From Stercorarius parasiticus (lineage: Eukaryota; Chordata; Aves; Charadriiformes; Stercorariidae): a stretch of DNA of 64,000 nucleotides. A model generated the notes under the pieces. That model was not told where the DNA came from and did no database searches. It worked only from the letters and a program-made list of their open reading frames with translations. Positions 24,904 through 64,000 of this stretch are shown here, piece after piece. Where the stretch lies: positions 1,007,163 through 1,071,162 of the forward strand of contig VWZL01000529.1 of assembly GCA_013396915.1 (NCBI GenBank), in the 5' to 3' direction. The position numbers and the translations under genes were made by a program. Position 1 is the stretch's first letter. Each line of letters begins with the position of its first letter.

Positions 24904-27350
24904 AGCAGGGCATGCAAATCACAGCGGAAGTGCAGCTCTGTGTCCAAATTCCCACCTAAGAAACACATATACTACCAAAACTAGTTGTTTCTGGCATGCA
25001 GCACGGACTTTATGAATACTGTGCTTGGTAGAGGGTTTGCTCATGTTCCTCAATTTTCCTAGGCATTTATACTTCCTGGGCAAACACCTAAAACACTTGA
25101 ACACTTAAATGTACCTGTACTCACCATAGCGTTTGGCTCCATTTAGCTGGGTTCACATGCTTACTTTGTAAGCGCCCTCTCTTTTTGGTGAGCAAAACTT
25201 TAACAGCCAGCGGTGTATCAGATGTATCTTTAAAAACATAACTGCACAGAACAAAATAGCTTGATTTTAAGCTTAGTTGCATTCCTAAACTGCATATTCT
25301 GATCCAAAATCTTACCCGATATACGTTTGTACCTTTTTCTTTAACTGTTTCAAGGGACTTGCCAAATCTGTAGCAAAACCTGCTTGGTCTTAGAAGAGAA
25401 AGAAGTACATGTTGCACCACACATTAATGCATTTAAATTGGATTTGGCGAGCTTAAATTTGGGATAATTGTGTTTCTTTACTTTGTTTTTTTCATATGCA
25501 AAGTGATTGGTATGAACACTGGCATCTGTCTTTGCTTTTAATCTGTTTAAAACTTTATTGGCACAGTCGTATGAGGTAAGTAAATATTTTTTTCATGAGC
25601 CTATAAAACATCATTAGTTTATTTTCTCATCATGTCTGGTTGGATAAGTATCTCACAGTGCCTGTACATCTTCATGAGAATTTTATTATTTATTTTGATT
25701 TAGGCTAAACTGAAAAGAAGACCTGTCCTAAAGCCCTGGGCTGCTCTGACAGTCTTTAAAATATACAGTAATAAAATTGAATTAACAGGCTCCCTCAGTG
25801 ATTTCCAGATGGCTACATGCTGGTAACAGCAGAGAAACCACAAGAGCTTTAGCCCCCTCTGTTCTGCCCTAGCACTGCAGCAGATGCATCCTTTGCATCT
25901 CTCTCATCCCAAAGCGGAAGGGCCAGAGGGCAATGGCAACAGGGCAGGCAAGAATGGGATCCTGTTGTCAAAATAATAACCTTGCCCATTCCCACATGCC
26001 AGAGGGGAACATCAGCTTTGCAGGCTAGTGCGCAACTGTGCAATTTTTGAGAAACAATAGCTCCAGGGTAGATAATTTAGTATTTTATCCACATAGAGAC
26101 ATTAACTATGTCTAGTAAACTAGAGAATAAATTACCAACACAATGGCTGCATTACTGAAGCTCGTCTGTATTAATTCTCCATGTAGACTACCTCAATGCG
26201 AATTAAGACCACCACTAAGTATGCAGCTTACCCCAGATTTGAGGAGAGAAGGGTCTGCACCAGGAGCATTAGGAAGCACAAGCACAGATCTGCCACAGGT
26301 TCATTTTCCAGCTGATGAATCTTGAGTGCTCCAGAGTGGACAGTTCTGACTCGAGATGCTTGATTATAAATCTCATCTTTTGTCTGGCTGAAATAATATA
26401 AACCATTTCCTTCCAGCTTTATAAACTGGCTGAAACAGACAAATTGTTTTCTTTGAATTTACCAAACGCCAGGAGAACCAATAATAGAATAAAATGTTTT
26501 CCTGCATGAAAACATCTGCAGAACTCTGCCAGTGTAGACCCAGTTAATGTCCCTATCATCCAAAAAAAAAAGCTGCCACCAGAAGCACAGTTATTGTTTC
26601 TGCTGATGTAACCTGCGCAAGAAACTCGGAAAAAGAATGCAGTGTTGTGTCCACACTGAGCAAACCTGTCCTGATAATTTAAAATTTATTCCCCCTGCAG
26701 TCTTTGCCTAGCCAACGCTTCATACAGATAGGGCAATTTTCAGTTGCAAACAGGTGAAAAACTGACTTTTGTGCTTGAAAGCAACTATAGTACCTATGAA
26801 AGAGGTGACTAACCTTGCCAGCCACCTGCAGATGGCACCACTATAGATGCAGAGCAGTATTTTGGACTGATTGCGAGATGTGGGCTTGATGCATCACAAT
26901 TAGCGTGTCTTCAAAGACAATGGCAATTGAAGGGGATTGTTAGTTGCAAGACTGAGACCACAGTTCTGCGAACAAATGGGATGGAGAGAAAGAATAAGCA
27001 AACTATGCAAGCAGAGCTAAATACTTTTTCTAAAGTCAGTTTTCTATTCCACTCAGGTGATTCTTCCTTTTGCATCCATGGCAAAAACAACATCTGTTTT
27101 GGGTACAAGATGGACCTCACCCACTTACACACCCGCTCATCCTTGTCTTGTAACCTGCCTCACAGAGCGCACTGGAAAATGCTCTTTTACAGGAATTACA
27201 GTTTCTTCAATGCAAAGATAATTCATTCAGAAGAATCCAGGAAGGAAATGAGGGTTGTCCCTCTTTATCCCAGCAGATCCTGAAGCAAGAGGAAAGACCC
27301 TCTATTTTACCTTCAGTGAAGTCAAACAATACTCATCCATGACATCAACA

Positions 27351-27375
27351 GGATTATATCAATTCGATATAATCC
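27351..27375. repeat. Perfect 10-bp inverted repeat, 5-base centre
   Basis: GGATTATATC (27,351-27,360), centre AATTC, then GATATAATCC (27,366-27,375). The arms are exact reverse complements. Confidence 0.95.
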
Positions 27376-30300
27376 AAATGTTTTACTCCTGCTGCCATTG
27401 CCGTTGAAGTACAGAGAAGTGACGCTCTGGACACTGAACCTCACTAGTTAAATAACAATAGTCAAACAGCCCCAACGCCCATAGAAACCATCCTCGCCCG
27501 CACGGCTGTCCCTTCTCCCTCTTGGCCCTGAGTTACATGCAGAGTGCTCAGAGGGGGCCGGGTCCCCACCGATCTGCAGGACAGCAGTGGGGGCTCTGCA
27601 GCTGGCGAGGGCTGGGGAGCCCTGGGAGCTGCAGGACACCTCATGATGGGGCAGAGGCACAAGGCTTCCTCCCCTGCAGTGAAATAAGGAGACCACTGGG
27701 CAGCCCTACATCGCACTGGTGCCAGATGGTGGTGAACTGGGGAGCTGTAACGAGCTCTCTGCGGTTTCCCTTTTCCCACTATATTCCCCCTTCTTTCTCC
27801 ATGGCATCCTGAAAGCAAAGGGCATCAAATACACAAGCCACTGTCGTGGTTGGAAAAACACAGGTATGCAACTTAAGTAAATATAACTCAGTTGTAGCAA
27901 TAAAATTGAAAACAGAGAAATGACATAAAAAGAATGTACATTATTTTAAATTACAATTTTTTATATGTTCACTTTTATTGCCTCACTCTTTAAAATAAAT
28001 CCAGGGCCTGATTTTACTTTAATAAAAGTTTAATTTCACATCTTGGTTTCAGTTCTGTACTCTTAATTTATTCTATGGCCAGCCTTCCGACAGGAAAGGA
28101 GCTAGAGCAGCTGGGGAGTTTTACAGGCAGGTTATACCCAAGTCACTGTGGTACAGTGGATAAGACCAAATTCAATTGTAGCTTCCACTGTATAGGAATG
28201 TTTTATTCTTTTGGTTTTGGTATGTACTGTTTCAAAAAAGCAGCAAAGATTGAAAAGGAGCCATTGTCCACATCCAAAAATGTAAGCGTGCATGTCGACG
28301 TTTCACAGTCCCATGTTTCAAACTTGCCAGAAATGGCATATGAGAGAGGGGTGTTTTAAAGGCCAAACCCAGAGCACGTAATACACAAGCGACCCACAGC
28401 GGCACCACAGAAGACTCCTGCTTTCAGAAGCCTCAGCACACCAAGCAAAATTTGGATTATACGTCTTTTTACTTCTTTCTTCTAAAAATCACCAAGAGCG
28501 CAAAGGCGAGTAACAGCTACCGCCCTTGCTCCACAGCTGAGCAGTTGCTAACCTCAAGCTCCCTCAACACACAAAACACGGATTCATTAGCAAAGGCAGG
28601 TTGGATACACGCGGGTCTGCTGCTTATAAAAAAGCGCAGAACGTGATTTGCAGAACAGTTATCATAAGCAACTAATATAACTGCACAGAAATGAAACAGC
28701 CTCTTTAAGTCATTCCGGACTCTAAGGTATCGCATGCAAACCCTGCCTCAACACATCTGAAACATAACCAAAAGCCAAGGAGGCCCCACGGACACACAGA
28801 TACACCTTGAGGGAAGCCGGACTCGGCACAGCTAGGCTCAGGTTTTCTCCTGAGCTCCCATTTCCCCAGGGAAAACTTGGCTCTCCCAGCCCTGGGGCAA
28901 GGGCTCCCCCCAGCCCTTCTCCAAGGGCCTGTCTCTGAGGCGACACCTCATGCAGCTTCATTTTGGCCCAAGGAGGGGATCCTTTGCTGCTCTGCCGTTA
29001 CCTCCAAGCCCCTTTGACCACAGGGCCTCCTCAGGGCACCCTGTCCAGCCACGAGCGGCCCCACTGCAGATTTCTCCCTCCCCGATCCATACCAACCATC
29101 TGCTCCAAGCCCTCACGTTGCTATCAGCAAGCAGCCAGGGAAGCAATAAAACCACCAGTATGTCTGACAAAGCATATCCTCTTACCTCAACAGGGAGCAT
29201 CCCGCCAGCCCCTGCCCGCTCCAGTCGTCCATGATGCCCTGTGGAGAGCTGCAGCCCCACCTCACCACACACCTCCCCGCCAACAGACCTGCCATGGCTG
29301 GGGGAGAAGGGCCTAGGTGAAGGCCAACCCCTGCGTGCCTCCAGGTGCACCAGTCTCCTCCTCACCTAGAACAAAAAATACAGCTGAGGCCCATTGTCAT
29401 CGTTGGAGGGGGGGAGAAACAGGCCAAGTCATTTGCAGTGGGGAAAGGGCTGACCATCGTCTTTCAAATGGGCAGCCCTCAGGTAGTGGTTTCTGGCCTC
29501 CTTCTCCTTTGCCCAAACATTCCCTGCCCGGAGGCAAGTGCTTTCCCTCCATGGCTGCTAGGACCTGTGGGGTGTGCTTGCCCAGGCGTGACATGGCGAA
29601 GGCAGGTGAGATTTGCTCAGGCAGGGCTGGAAGCCATGTGAAGGACAAAGCTGCCTCTTTCAGGACCAGAATATGCACAGCTGGAGCAAGAAAAGCATTT
29701 TATGTGGCATAAAATGGCAGGCATTAGCCAAGGCAGAGAATGAACACAGCCCTTGTGAGGTGGCTAAGCTCTCCATGCATTGAACACCCAGGCAGCTCAG
29801 CCTGGCAGGAGACGAGCAAACCTCTGCTGTCTCGGCATCCGACTACCCAGCCAGCTCCCTGGGAAGGCAGCACACGCAACCATTTTGTTTCTGAAGGGCT
29901 TACTCGCAAGCAAGGAGCAAATCCCATCACTCAGACTCACAGTGTAACATCAAGGTTAGGACTCGGGACGCTAAGCACCAGCATTAAACACGCAGCTCTG
30001 CACACAGAGGCTAATGGATGCAGGCACACCTACTCCTAAAGACTGGTCCCTGAGTTTAGGCAACCCGTTCACCTCACTGGTAAAGGGGATTTGCATTTAA
30101 CGTCAGTAGTAAGTGCTTGTGCTCTGGCTGCTGGAGGTCTTGCTGATTGCTGTAGTGTCTCTGCAATGGTGTAACTCATCACAAATGCATCATTCATCAC
30201 AAGGTTCCCTACCCTACCACTCACAGCTGTTTTAACTTTGCTGTATGTTATGCAGCTGTAGCATATCAGCATGTGGATTAAAAAAACAACAAAAAAAAAA

Positions 30301-33059
30301 ACAAAAGAAAAGGAAACTAAAGCAACATTTTTGCTCTTCTACCATTTTTTCAAAGGAGCAGACAATAATCAGCCTATCCTTTCTGCAACAGCGACAAGGA
30401 TAATTTTGGTTTTGGTAATGTTAAATCACTCTGTGATAGAGGTCACTTCCTCCTTTGGAAGGACCCGAAGCACTGTAGCATGGCTGAGCAGGCCAGCACA
30501 CAGACGCGCAGCTGTTAACACCTGAAGGCTGACTACTCAAGCCCAGATACATAGGGCTTACATGAGCTACTGAAAAGAACAGGAAATAATGTCATGTTTT
30601 ATTCATGTCCGCAGAGCAGCACACAGCTCTACAAATGAAGAGATAGCGATTTCCTCTCATCGGCCTCAAAAAAGTACTAAATTGTAACCAAGGCAGCAGA
30701 TTTGTTACCATCCTAAATTTATCGTTTCTCTATAGCAACCAGGTCCCTTCTGCCTGGCTGTTGCTGCCAGATGTTCATTTCTGTGTAATTTAGCCACACA
30801 CGCAAGACACTGGCTTGCACTGCCCTTGCTCTGTTTTCCCTGTTAGCAGTTCTCTTTGCTTCCTGGTCACTATTTCATTAGCAATAAGTCATGCAACAGA
30901 CAGGTGAAGTTGTACAAAGAAGTTTTTATTAAACGTGCTGATGGGCTGTGCTGCCTGCTGAAGCTTTGCAGATGGACAGCCTCCGCCTTCCAGGTTGCGA
31001 TGCTAACCATCACGCTGCACAGGAGTAAAAGCTCTCTCGAAAGCCTTTCTCTGCTGCCCCTTGGGCAGAAATCACTCATCTCCTCCTCCTGAGACAGTAA
31101 ACCCTGCTTCCTCAACCACGCACTGGGTAGCAACATGGAAGGACTCCACGCTTGTAAAGCTCGAGCAACTCCTCACCAGGAGAACGGCCAGGACTTTGTT
31201 AACACATGTACAGACCCAGCTTATTGCTGTCTTTTTCCAGCATCTCTTCTCTTTCCCCTTCTCTCTCCCCAAACCCTTTTCACAGCTTGTTCTTGTTCCC
31301 TGCAGACTGTTTTTAATGCTATGCTTTAAAGGGATCTCAGCTCTTAAGGGCAAGGCTACCAACTGCAACCCATTTGGGGCACTTCTGCATGTATAGGCTG
31401 AGCTCCAATACCATCTCAAGGAAGCCAGCAGCTTCTGTTCTTCATGTTCCTGCGCTAGAATATGCTAACCTGTAAAGCTGAGCACAACTGAGAATTTGGG
31501 CATAACACAGTTAGAAGCACAAACAGAGAAAGACAAAACCTTCATTGTTTAAGAAAATCTTAAACAAAAAAACTGACTGGAAGCACAGTGTTGCCCTGTA
31601 CTTCCAGAAGCAGCATTGCTAACAAGACCAGTTTGCCTTGTGGCTGACTCACTCATCAAAGTATTTTAAGGGTCCAAGAGGAACAGAGCACACTGACCAT
31701 GTTAAGTGGATGTACACCCTAACATTTGTGTTTTTACTACATGGATTCTCTGGTATTAACAAGGGTCAAGCTGACATTTCAGCTTTTATCTTTCTTGCCA
31801 GTCCAAATTAGGGTTGGTATTTTCCACAAAAACCTGCAAGAATTTAATACACTGAGACTATCTTATTTGGGTTTGGCTGAATCTGCCCATCAAGCTCAAA
31901 AGCTTTGGTGGGGACAAAGACAGAAGAATGAGGCGTAAACTAAGCATTGCATATTGCATTTGCTTTGTTTTCCTAGCAAATTAGGCTAAACCCAGAACTC
32001 TGTCACAAGCAAGTCCAGGAACAAATTTCAAATACACCTGGGACTATGGTCTAAGCCCATAGTGTGGTCGGTATCATACTTAAGACTTGTCAACACGTGT
32101 CATTCTAAACCTGAGATTTTCATGCCACATTCAGCTCGCCCACGTCTTCCTTGCATTTGCTTTCTAACATTAGACAGATTTACTTTCCTTAATGACCAGC
32201 TTTTATGGCCTCATCTCTACATGTATTTACCCAGCTGCTATGTATTTGCTAGGTGAGCATGTGTGTCACTTCATGTTTCAGAAGGGCTTTTAACCCTCGC
32301 CTCTGGGCAGCCAGGATTTCCTGCTCGGCAGCAGCAGGAACAGAGCGAGACAGGAAACTCCGCTGGCTGCTGCCAGGGGCCGAGAGGGAGAAAGGTCAAC
32401 GGCTGTGTTTGTACCTTCTCATTACTCCCACATCCTCGGGCTTGCGTCTAGTCAAGATTGCATTTATCAATGCCACTATCGATAACCAATTTATGAATAC
32501 CTGAACTTAGCAAATTGCCCTTCTATGTTTTCAGTATTTGCTCGACTTCATCTGAGACATCAACGCCACTCATTGCCTTCAAATGGCTTTGAACATTATG
32601 TTGCTGAGCTGGCACTGACTGGTGTAATAGCACAAATATCCACAGGCTCAGTGTGTCCGTGCCACCCATGGGAACAGAGCCAAGCCCATCCAGCAGCCTG
32701 AAACGGGAGTAGCTTTTTCAAGGCCCTGTCTTGAGACCATCTACTTTATGTTTTGCTCTGTAGAAACATCTTGGGAGGACGGCCACACAAGTCACATGAT
32801 ATTGCAAAGCTGCAACAATCATTTGACGTTCTTCATCATTAGAAAATATAGTTTAATTTCAAAACTTGATTTTTAAATGAAAACATTTTTCACTTATTTC
32901 CTAATTTGATCTGAAGTTCTAGAAGCACCAGCTTAAACTTCCCATGATTACAGTCACATCATAGGGTTTCGTCCATCACCTTTTTGTATACCTACAACTT
33001 CATTGCTGCAACCAACTCTTCCATTTTACGCTTTAGAAGGCTGCTATGACACTTTATAG

Positions 33060-36000
33060 CACTACAATAAATAAATTCATTTAAATGCTGTTACATCCCC
33101 ATACTTGGGCACTACTACATACTACCATGAAAGTAGAAATAGTCTGAACGCTTCTCAAATACGAATGTTGTAGTGGAGTTTCTGAACAGTCAATTGAAAC
33201 AAATTTAGCTTTATTCTGAATCAAAATTAAACTTTCATAAAGTTTCCCATAAAAAGCCCAATGCTTTGTTTTTCGAAGTGCAAAACAAATCCATAAATGA
33301 AACATTTCACAGCATTTCAGTAGAGCTACCTATTGTTGCAACTTGTATTGGTAAATATTGCAAGCAACGATAAGATATGAGAAGTATTCTACCCCACATA
33401 TTTTCAAAACTGAATTTATAATTTCAAAATGACAGCAACAGTATTTTAAGAAGACAGTATGGCAAACATTTTTGAAAAATACCTTTGACTACCTCGGCTC
33501 AGACCTTAAAGCTGAACATGAACAAAGCGACCACCTGCCAATTCTGGTCTCCATAAAGAGCCTAGGGAAAGACATCAATTTATGTTAAAGGTAATGTGGA
33601 ATTCAGAGTCAGTGTTGGGACTACAAAACCACAAACAGTGAGCCTATAGTGTTTACACAGCTGCAAGTTCAGGTCCCACTTTTTAAAAAACTTACTTAGA
33701 GGGAACACTGATGAGATCTGGTTGTCATCCTGAGACAAGTAAATCATCATCTAAGGTCTCCTTCAAATTGAGACTTTCTAGATCCAAGTAAAAATACTGC
33801 ATTTTTATGCTGTTAATCAAAAAGAAGCACAAATAAAATGCTTGACTGTCAGGTTAGTTTTCTCCTTCCTGGGAACAAGCACACAAAAAATTTCTGCATA
33901 ATTGAAAAATGGTTCTAGTTCTACAAATTAAACCACGTCATTATTTCTCCTGCATACTATGGCTTTCACAGTTTTGAATAATACTCATCGAAGAAACTGC
34001 ATCAACATAAGACAATTCAACAGCTCTTTCAAGCCAGATGTAATTTCAGCCATTTTAGCTTAAAGGGCATAAAGGCTTTACAAGAGTAATGCAGATAACC
34101 TGAGAAATCTCTTCTGCTCCCATGTGGTACCGTCTTGCCCACAGAACGGTCAAGCAGATTCCAGAACCTGTAACAAGGTTTCAAATGAGACATGTGTGCA
34201 GCAGCAGGACACTCTGTACCTGTTGCAATGGCTTAATACAACAGGTCTTTAGAATATGGGGAAGCTAAGTAAGACAAGGGATGCTCCTGTATTATACTGA
34301 GAGAACTTTCCAAGAGCACTTGAATGTGGTCCCCTTGCTGCCCAAACAGGGAATACTGAGGAAGTGAAATTTCTCAACGGAGTAGATTGGTGTTCAGCTG
34401 TTGCTTTGCCTTCCTTTGCTGATATTCCCTCATTTTCCTATTTTGCTTTACCTGGGACAAAAAAGCAGAGCTTCTGTTACTACGTTTACAAATTCAATCT
34501 CATCTCTCGCAAGTGCCAAAGTCCTCCTAATGGTTTTCCTTAGGTAAGAGTTCACCACCAAATTAAACTGAACCAAAGATGATAAGTTAGCAGAATATAT
34601 TTGTTTAGTTTCAGCACAAAAGCACATAATTGTTTAGGCCCATTTTCTTTTTATTAATAATATAAGGTTCTATAATCTCTTAACATTACAACTGAAGTTT
34701 TACAGTTAATCTCACACTAAAATGACAAACACTGTTTGGCTTTATTTGCAGAAAGTTAAGTTACAACCTTGATAACCATACACTTCCAAGATTGAGAAGC
34801 AATTGTGTTTTCTGGATTTCAGTGCTAATGTATCCCTGCCTTTGAAATTGGTTTCAGTTAATTAACATTGCTACGGAAGAACTATTTGGCCTGGCCTCTC
34901 TTCACAGCTGTAAGGCAAAGATGACATCTTTAACTCAACCAATATACTGTAAGTCAAGTCAAGAGGAGACACTTTTTTTCTTTGACTGTAAGATTTAGAC
35001 CCTGGATTGATTTCTAACAGATTTCCTTCCTTCTCTTATAAAACCTTTATAAAAGTCTCTCCAGTGTAAATACATTTTGCAGTCAAGCCCTACTCACTCT
35101 GCACCTTTCCTCCTTCAAAGAGAGCAGAAATTGTAATTGGAAGTCCTGACAAGCTTAATTAAAACTGCTTGTAACTTACAGCCAAAATAGTCAAGCAAAT
35201 GAAAAAGTAATGTGTTACACCAAGAGACACTTTTGATGTTCATGGATCAAACTCCATCTCTGAACAGGCTGCAGCTATGGGAAGTGAAGTCTTTAGACAG
35301 AAAATAGAGAATACAGAAGGGAAGAGTGGTGGAAGACTTTAGTATTATAAAAGGGAATACGCCTTTTAAATGGGTAATGATCTGTGCGCATCTAGGTCTT
35401 CTGAACTTGCATTACGCTTTTCTCTATTCTAAGTATGAATTTAAAGTGAAATTAAAGACAATCAGTAATGCATTTTAACTGCACTTTCACTAAGCTCTGA
35501 CCCGTTCATAAGACAGATAAATATTTAGGAAGACAGCAATAGGGCGGCCATTAGAAAAAATATCCATTACACTTGTAGTTAATCTTTTCCTCAGAGCTAT
35601 CCAGAGACATTGCTTTGGGACCCTCATAGCCTGTTATTTCACCTTCCCATAGGACGATTGACATGCAGTAAAAACCTTTACTGCGTTTTAAATCACTTCA
35701 GAAGCTAGTGGCTATTTAAAGGTTGGAAATAGAGGGTGTACAGAGTTTTTGTCTCTGTAATTTCAATACAAAAAAAGGGATGGGGAAACCACAGTCAGAA
35801 AATTAAGAACTGGGAAGTAGTACTTCAAGTCAAAATCTTAAGAAACTGGTATTACTGAGCTGTGACTACTTGTTTTAGTTCTACTTGCGCTGTCATTCTG
35901 CAAAAAGACTTCACATACTTTCCTTCAAAATTGATTCTTCATAGTTAGACATATACTTTCATTGAGGCACAAAAACATCCTTCATATTTACCAACTCCTA

Positions 36001-37762
36001 GAAAGGTCTCCATACAAGTCATCAGGGAGATGCCAACTGTGGCCATGTAGTCACCATCGTGCAGCAACACAAGCAGAGGAAGTTCTCTGCAGAAACATGT
36101 ACAGATTCACTTTGCTGAGACACTGTTGTGTACCTAAGGAGCGCTGAACCACAGTGCAAAGAGTAACTTTCCTAAAACAGGCTACACCTAGCGTTCTGCT
36201 TGCTGCTGAAATACGAACTCTGAGGGACAGAAACAGAAATACAAAAAAGTAGGTTTTTACGTTGAAATGTTGTGAAGCAAAGACCATTGGAAATAAGTCC
36301 AGCTGCACTGCAAATATCACATTAACGTTCTGTTTTATGACCTGCAGATCATAAAAAAAATTTTCCTTAAGTACCTTGACAGCATGCATTTTAAAGTGAT
36401 GTTTTGAGTCTTCACATTTTTTGATCATTTTAATTATAGAATTGAAATTCATTTTTAGACTAGTTCAAAGTTGTCTGATATGCAGCATTTTTCAAGCATT
36501 TTATACTTTTTTTGGTATATGAGCAAAACTGAGAGCTAATTAGATAATCTCTCTAAAACAGTTAAAAAACAAAACTGCATTTTTATCTTTTTCTCCTCAT
36601 TAAGGGCACTACCAATATAAAAGGTGTCCAAACTGACACTACAGAGCTGTGAAGCAGTTGGCAAGAGACAGTGTCCTCAAAGGAGTCTGTATTTTTTCTA
36701 TCCTATGCAATCATACACATTAATTATCAAAAAGTTGGATAATTTGCTTTAAGAAAAGAACCCACCTTAAAAATGGACCATGAGTATTGACAAATACTTT
36801 TAGTTCGTTTTACTGATTAAGATTCAAGTTTCAATGTAAAAATGCTTACTTTCACATGACACTGATCAAGAAAATATTTCATTTTCTGAAAGTTAAATGG
36901 ACAATTAAAACTGTGGCTGCTAGTGAAGTAAATAAGTGATTCATAAAGGCCATAGGAAACTGTACAAAACTAAAGTGGGAAATCTCACTTTCAGGATGAC
37001 AGTATGTTGTCCACCTAAGTGTTTTATTAAACTGTTGAGACTGTTTCAAAAGACAGTGCTGGGCAGTTTCATTTGAATAGCCAAAACTTTTTTTTTTACT
37101 GAAAAAGATATTTTGCATCTCTGCAAAACAAACAAAACAGGAGCAAAAACCATACACACTAGGACTGAAGTACAGATGAAGGCAAAGTTTTGTTACAAAC
37201 CTGTTTTCAACACACAGTGAGAAATGTCCATTGTACAAAACTTAGTGACTGACCTACAATTAATTTAAGATTATCCCAGCAATGCAAATACAACTCAGAA
37301 CAGCTCAATTGTGTAAGATTTTTCCAATAGTACTACGGTGGGAGACTACTGAGTTTTTAGAAGTAGTTTGACTTGTCTCTTTTGATCAAAGCCTACATTT
37401 GTACTTTAAGTATTCACTGGTTACAAGTCTGTTACATACTTAATCCTTCAGTACAGAAAGTACTCCTTGGTGTTCTCTCATCTGTCTCCTAGCAGCTTTC
37501 CTTTAGCAAGAGGCTGGGTTGAGCAGCTGCTTCGGTAGAAAACACTGTTGTCAGTCTTTGTTCTCCTTGCAGGGGATGCTTTAGTAAGAAACATCTGGCA
37601 GTATCCAGCATTGAAAATACTGTCAGCTGTGTTGCCTACACAAACTTGGAAAACCAGATTTGCATTTCCTGGTTGGTAATACACTTTGTGCCCAGTGGGT
37701 TGTTTAAAGAGTGAAGAGCTTTGTAAGTAAAAATCCATAAACATTACCAGTGATGTTTCAAC
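33060..37762 (-). other. AT-rich stretch downstream of AGPS, possible extended 3' UTR
   Basis: No coding exon seen. The tract is uniformly AT-rich, has no recognisable mobile element, and carries several minus-strand AATAAA hexamers plus an AU-rich ATTTATTTATT motif near 33,065-33,080. Human AGPS mRNA has a long 3' UTR, so part of this may be transcribed as UTR. The boundary is not visible from sequence alone. ORFs of 60-133 codons here have no family resemblance. Confidence 0.3.
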
Positions 37763-37768
37763 TTTATT
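37763..37768 (-). terminator. AGPS: Proximal AGPS poly(A) signal AATAAA
   Basis: On the minus strand the hexamer AATAAA lies about 160 bases after the AGPS stop codon and is followed by T/G-rich sequence. It could end a short 3' UTR form. Further AATAAA hexamers farther down (for example 37023-37028 and 34741-34746) could serve longer forms. Confidence 0.4.
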
Positions 37769-37927
37769 AGGGGGAGGGGGAAGGGGGTGGCAAAAATAAA
37801 TGTAAGTTACTAGTTTTTAAAGTTTAGTCTATGTTATATTTGATTACTGGGATATCAATACAATGAAAGTGGAGGAATTTCAACAGTAATTTTGAAGACG
37901 TTTTAGTACATCATGTTGTGCAGGGCT

Positions 37928-63889
<25,962 letters not shown>

Positions 63890-64000
63890 CTAAAGAAAGG
63901 AAAATCACGTTCTACAGAGTCTGCATTTGTTTAGTACTCCAAATCTCAATATTCTATGGTTGTTTTGGGGTTTTTTTTTTGTTTGTTTTTGTTTTTTTTT
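63890..64000 (-). other. AGPS: 3' end of the next upstream AGPS intron
   Basis: Intronic sequence running off the window edge. The last 40 bases are a T-rich tract with interspersed G. Confidence 0.8.
63964..64000 (+). repeat. T/G-rich tract at the window edge
   Basis: GGGG, a T run of about ten, then GTTTG units and another T run reaching the end of the window. Confidence 0.9.

Larger units (their letters stand above)
20977..33059. other. Intergenic, no supported gene
   Basis: Holds homopolymers (21.67, 23.5 and 24.9 kb), two palindromes (24.56 and 27.35 kb) and one exon-like segment at 25,504-25,575. GC-rich patches at 27.5-27.8 and 28.7-29.9 kb have ORFs up to 135 codons in several frames at once, none with a recognisable domain. 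Confidence 0.6.

Noticed and set aside
28958..29365. 135-codon minus-strand ORF in a GC-rich patch
   Set aside because: Competing ORFs of 94-117 codons on the other strand; composition explains all of them.
36051..36452. 133-codon minus-strand ORF downstream of AGPS
   Set aside because: AT-rich possible UTR, no homology recognised, no conserved start context.
37478..37744. 88-codon minus-strand ORF just after the AGPS stop
   Set aside because: Lies in the probable 3' UTR region just past the proximal poly(A) signal; no domain.

Overview
The window is vertebrate nuclear DNA, most likely from a bird and probably a neoavian. The protein identified is a standard vertebrate gene split by GT-AG introns. 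One intron carries a solo LTR of a type I know from neoavian genomes, and an old CR1-type LINE fragment is present. There are no operons, no CRISPR arrays and no sign of prokaryotic or viral gene content.

Right part (about 37.7-64.0 kb, minus strand): the last 12 coding exons of AGPS, alkylglycerone-phosphate synthase, the peroxisomal FAD enzyme that makes the ether bond of plasmalogens. The exons were joined by hand. Every junction has GT/AG and a compatible phase, and together they encode 368 residues plus a stop. These align with human residues 291-658 without any insertion or deletion. The 5' half of the gene, including the PTS2 peroxisome signal and the first part of the FAD domain, lies beyond base 64,000. 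The final intron is the largest, about 8 kb. A poly(A) signal lies about 160 bases after the stop, and AT-rich sequence beyond it may be a longer 3' UTR.

Left part (1 to about 37.7 kb): no protein-coding gene could be supported. It holds a small CpG island at about 1.48-1.80 kb, flanked by sequence that looks conserved. An AT-rich block dense in homeodomain-type sites lies at 8.88-9.18 kb, and a second candidate regulatory block at 11.63-11.95 kb. There is a degenerate CR1 reverse-transcriptase-element fragment near 14.0-14.26 kb and three old palindromic dispersed repeats. Several perfect short inverted repeats, simple repeats and a few isolated exon-like segments complete it. In human, AGPS is followed tail-to-tail within a few kb by the intronless TTC30 genes and then PDE11A. 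No TTC30-like long ORF exists here, so the downstream neighbourhood is either expanded or rearranged.

I found no convincing previously undescribed system. The best leads are the orphan CpG island with its possible non-coding transcript, the homeodomain-site cluster and the altered AGPS downstream neighbourhood.
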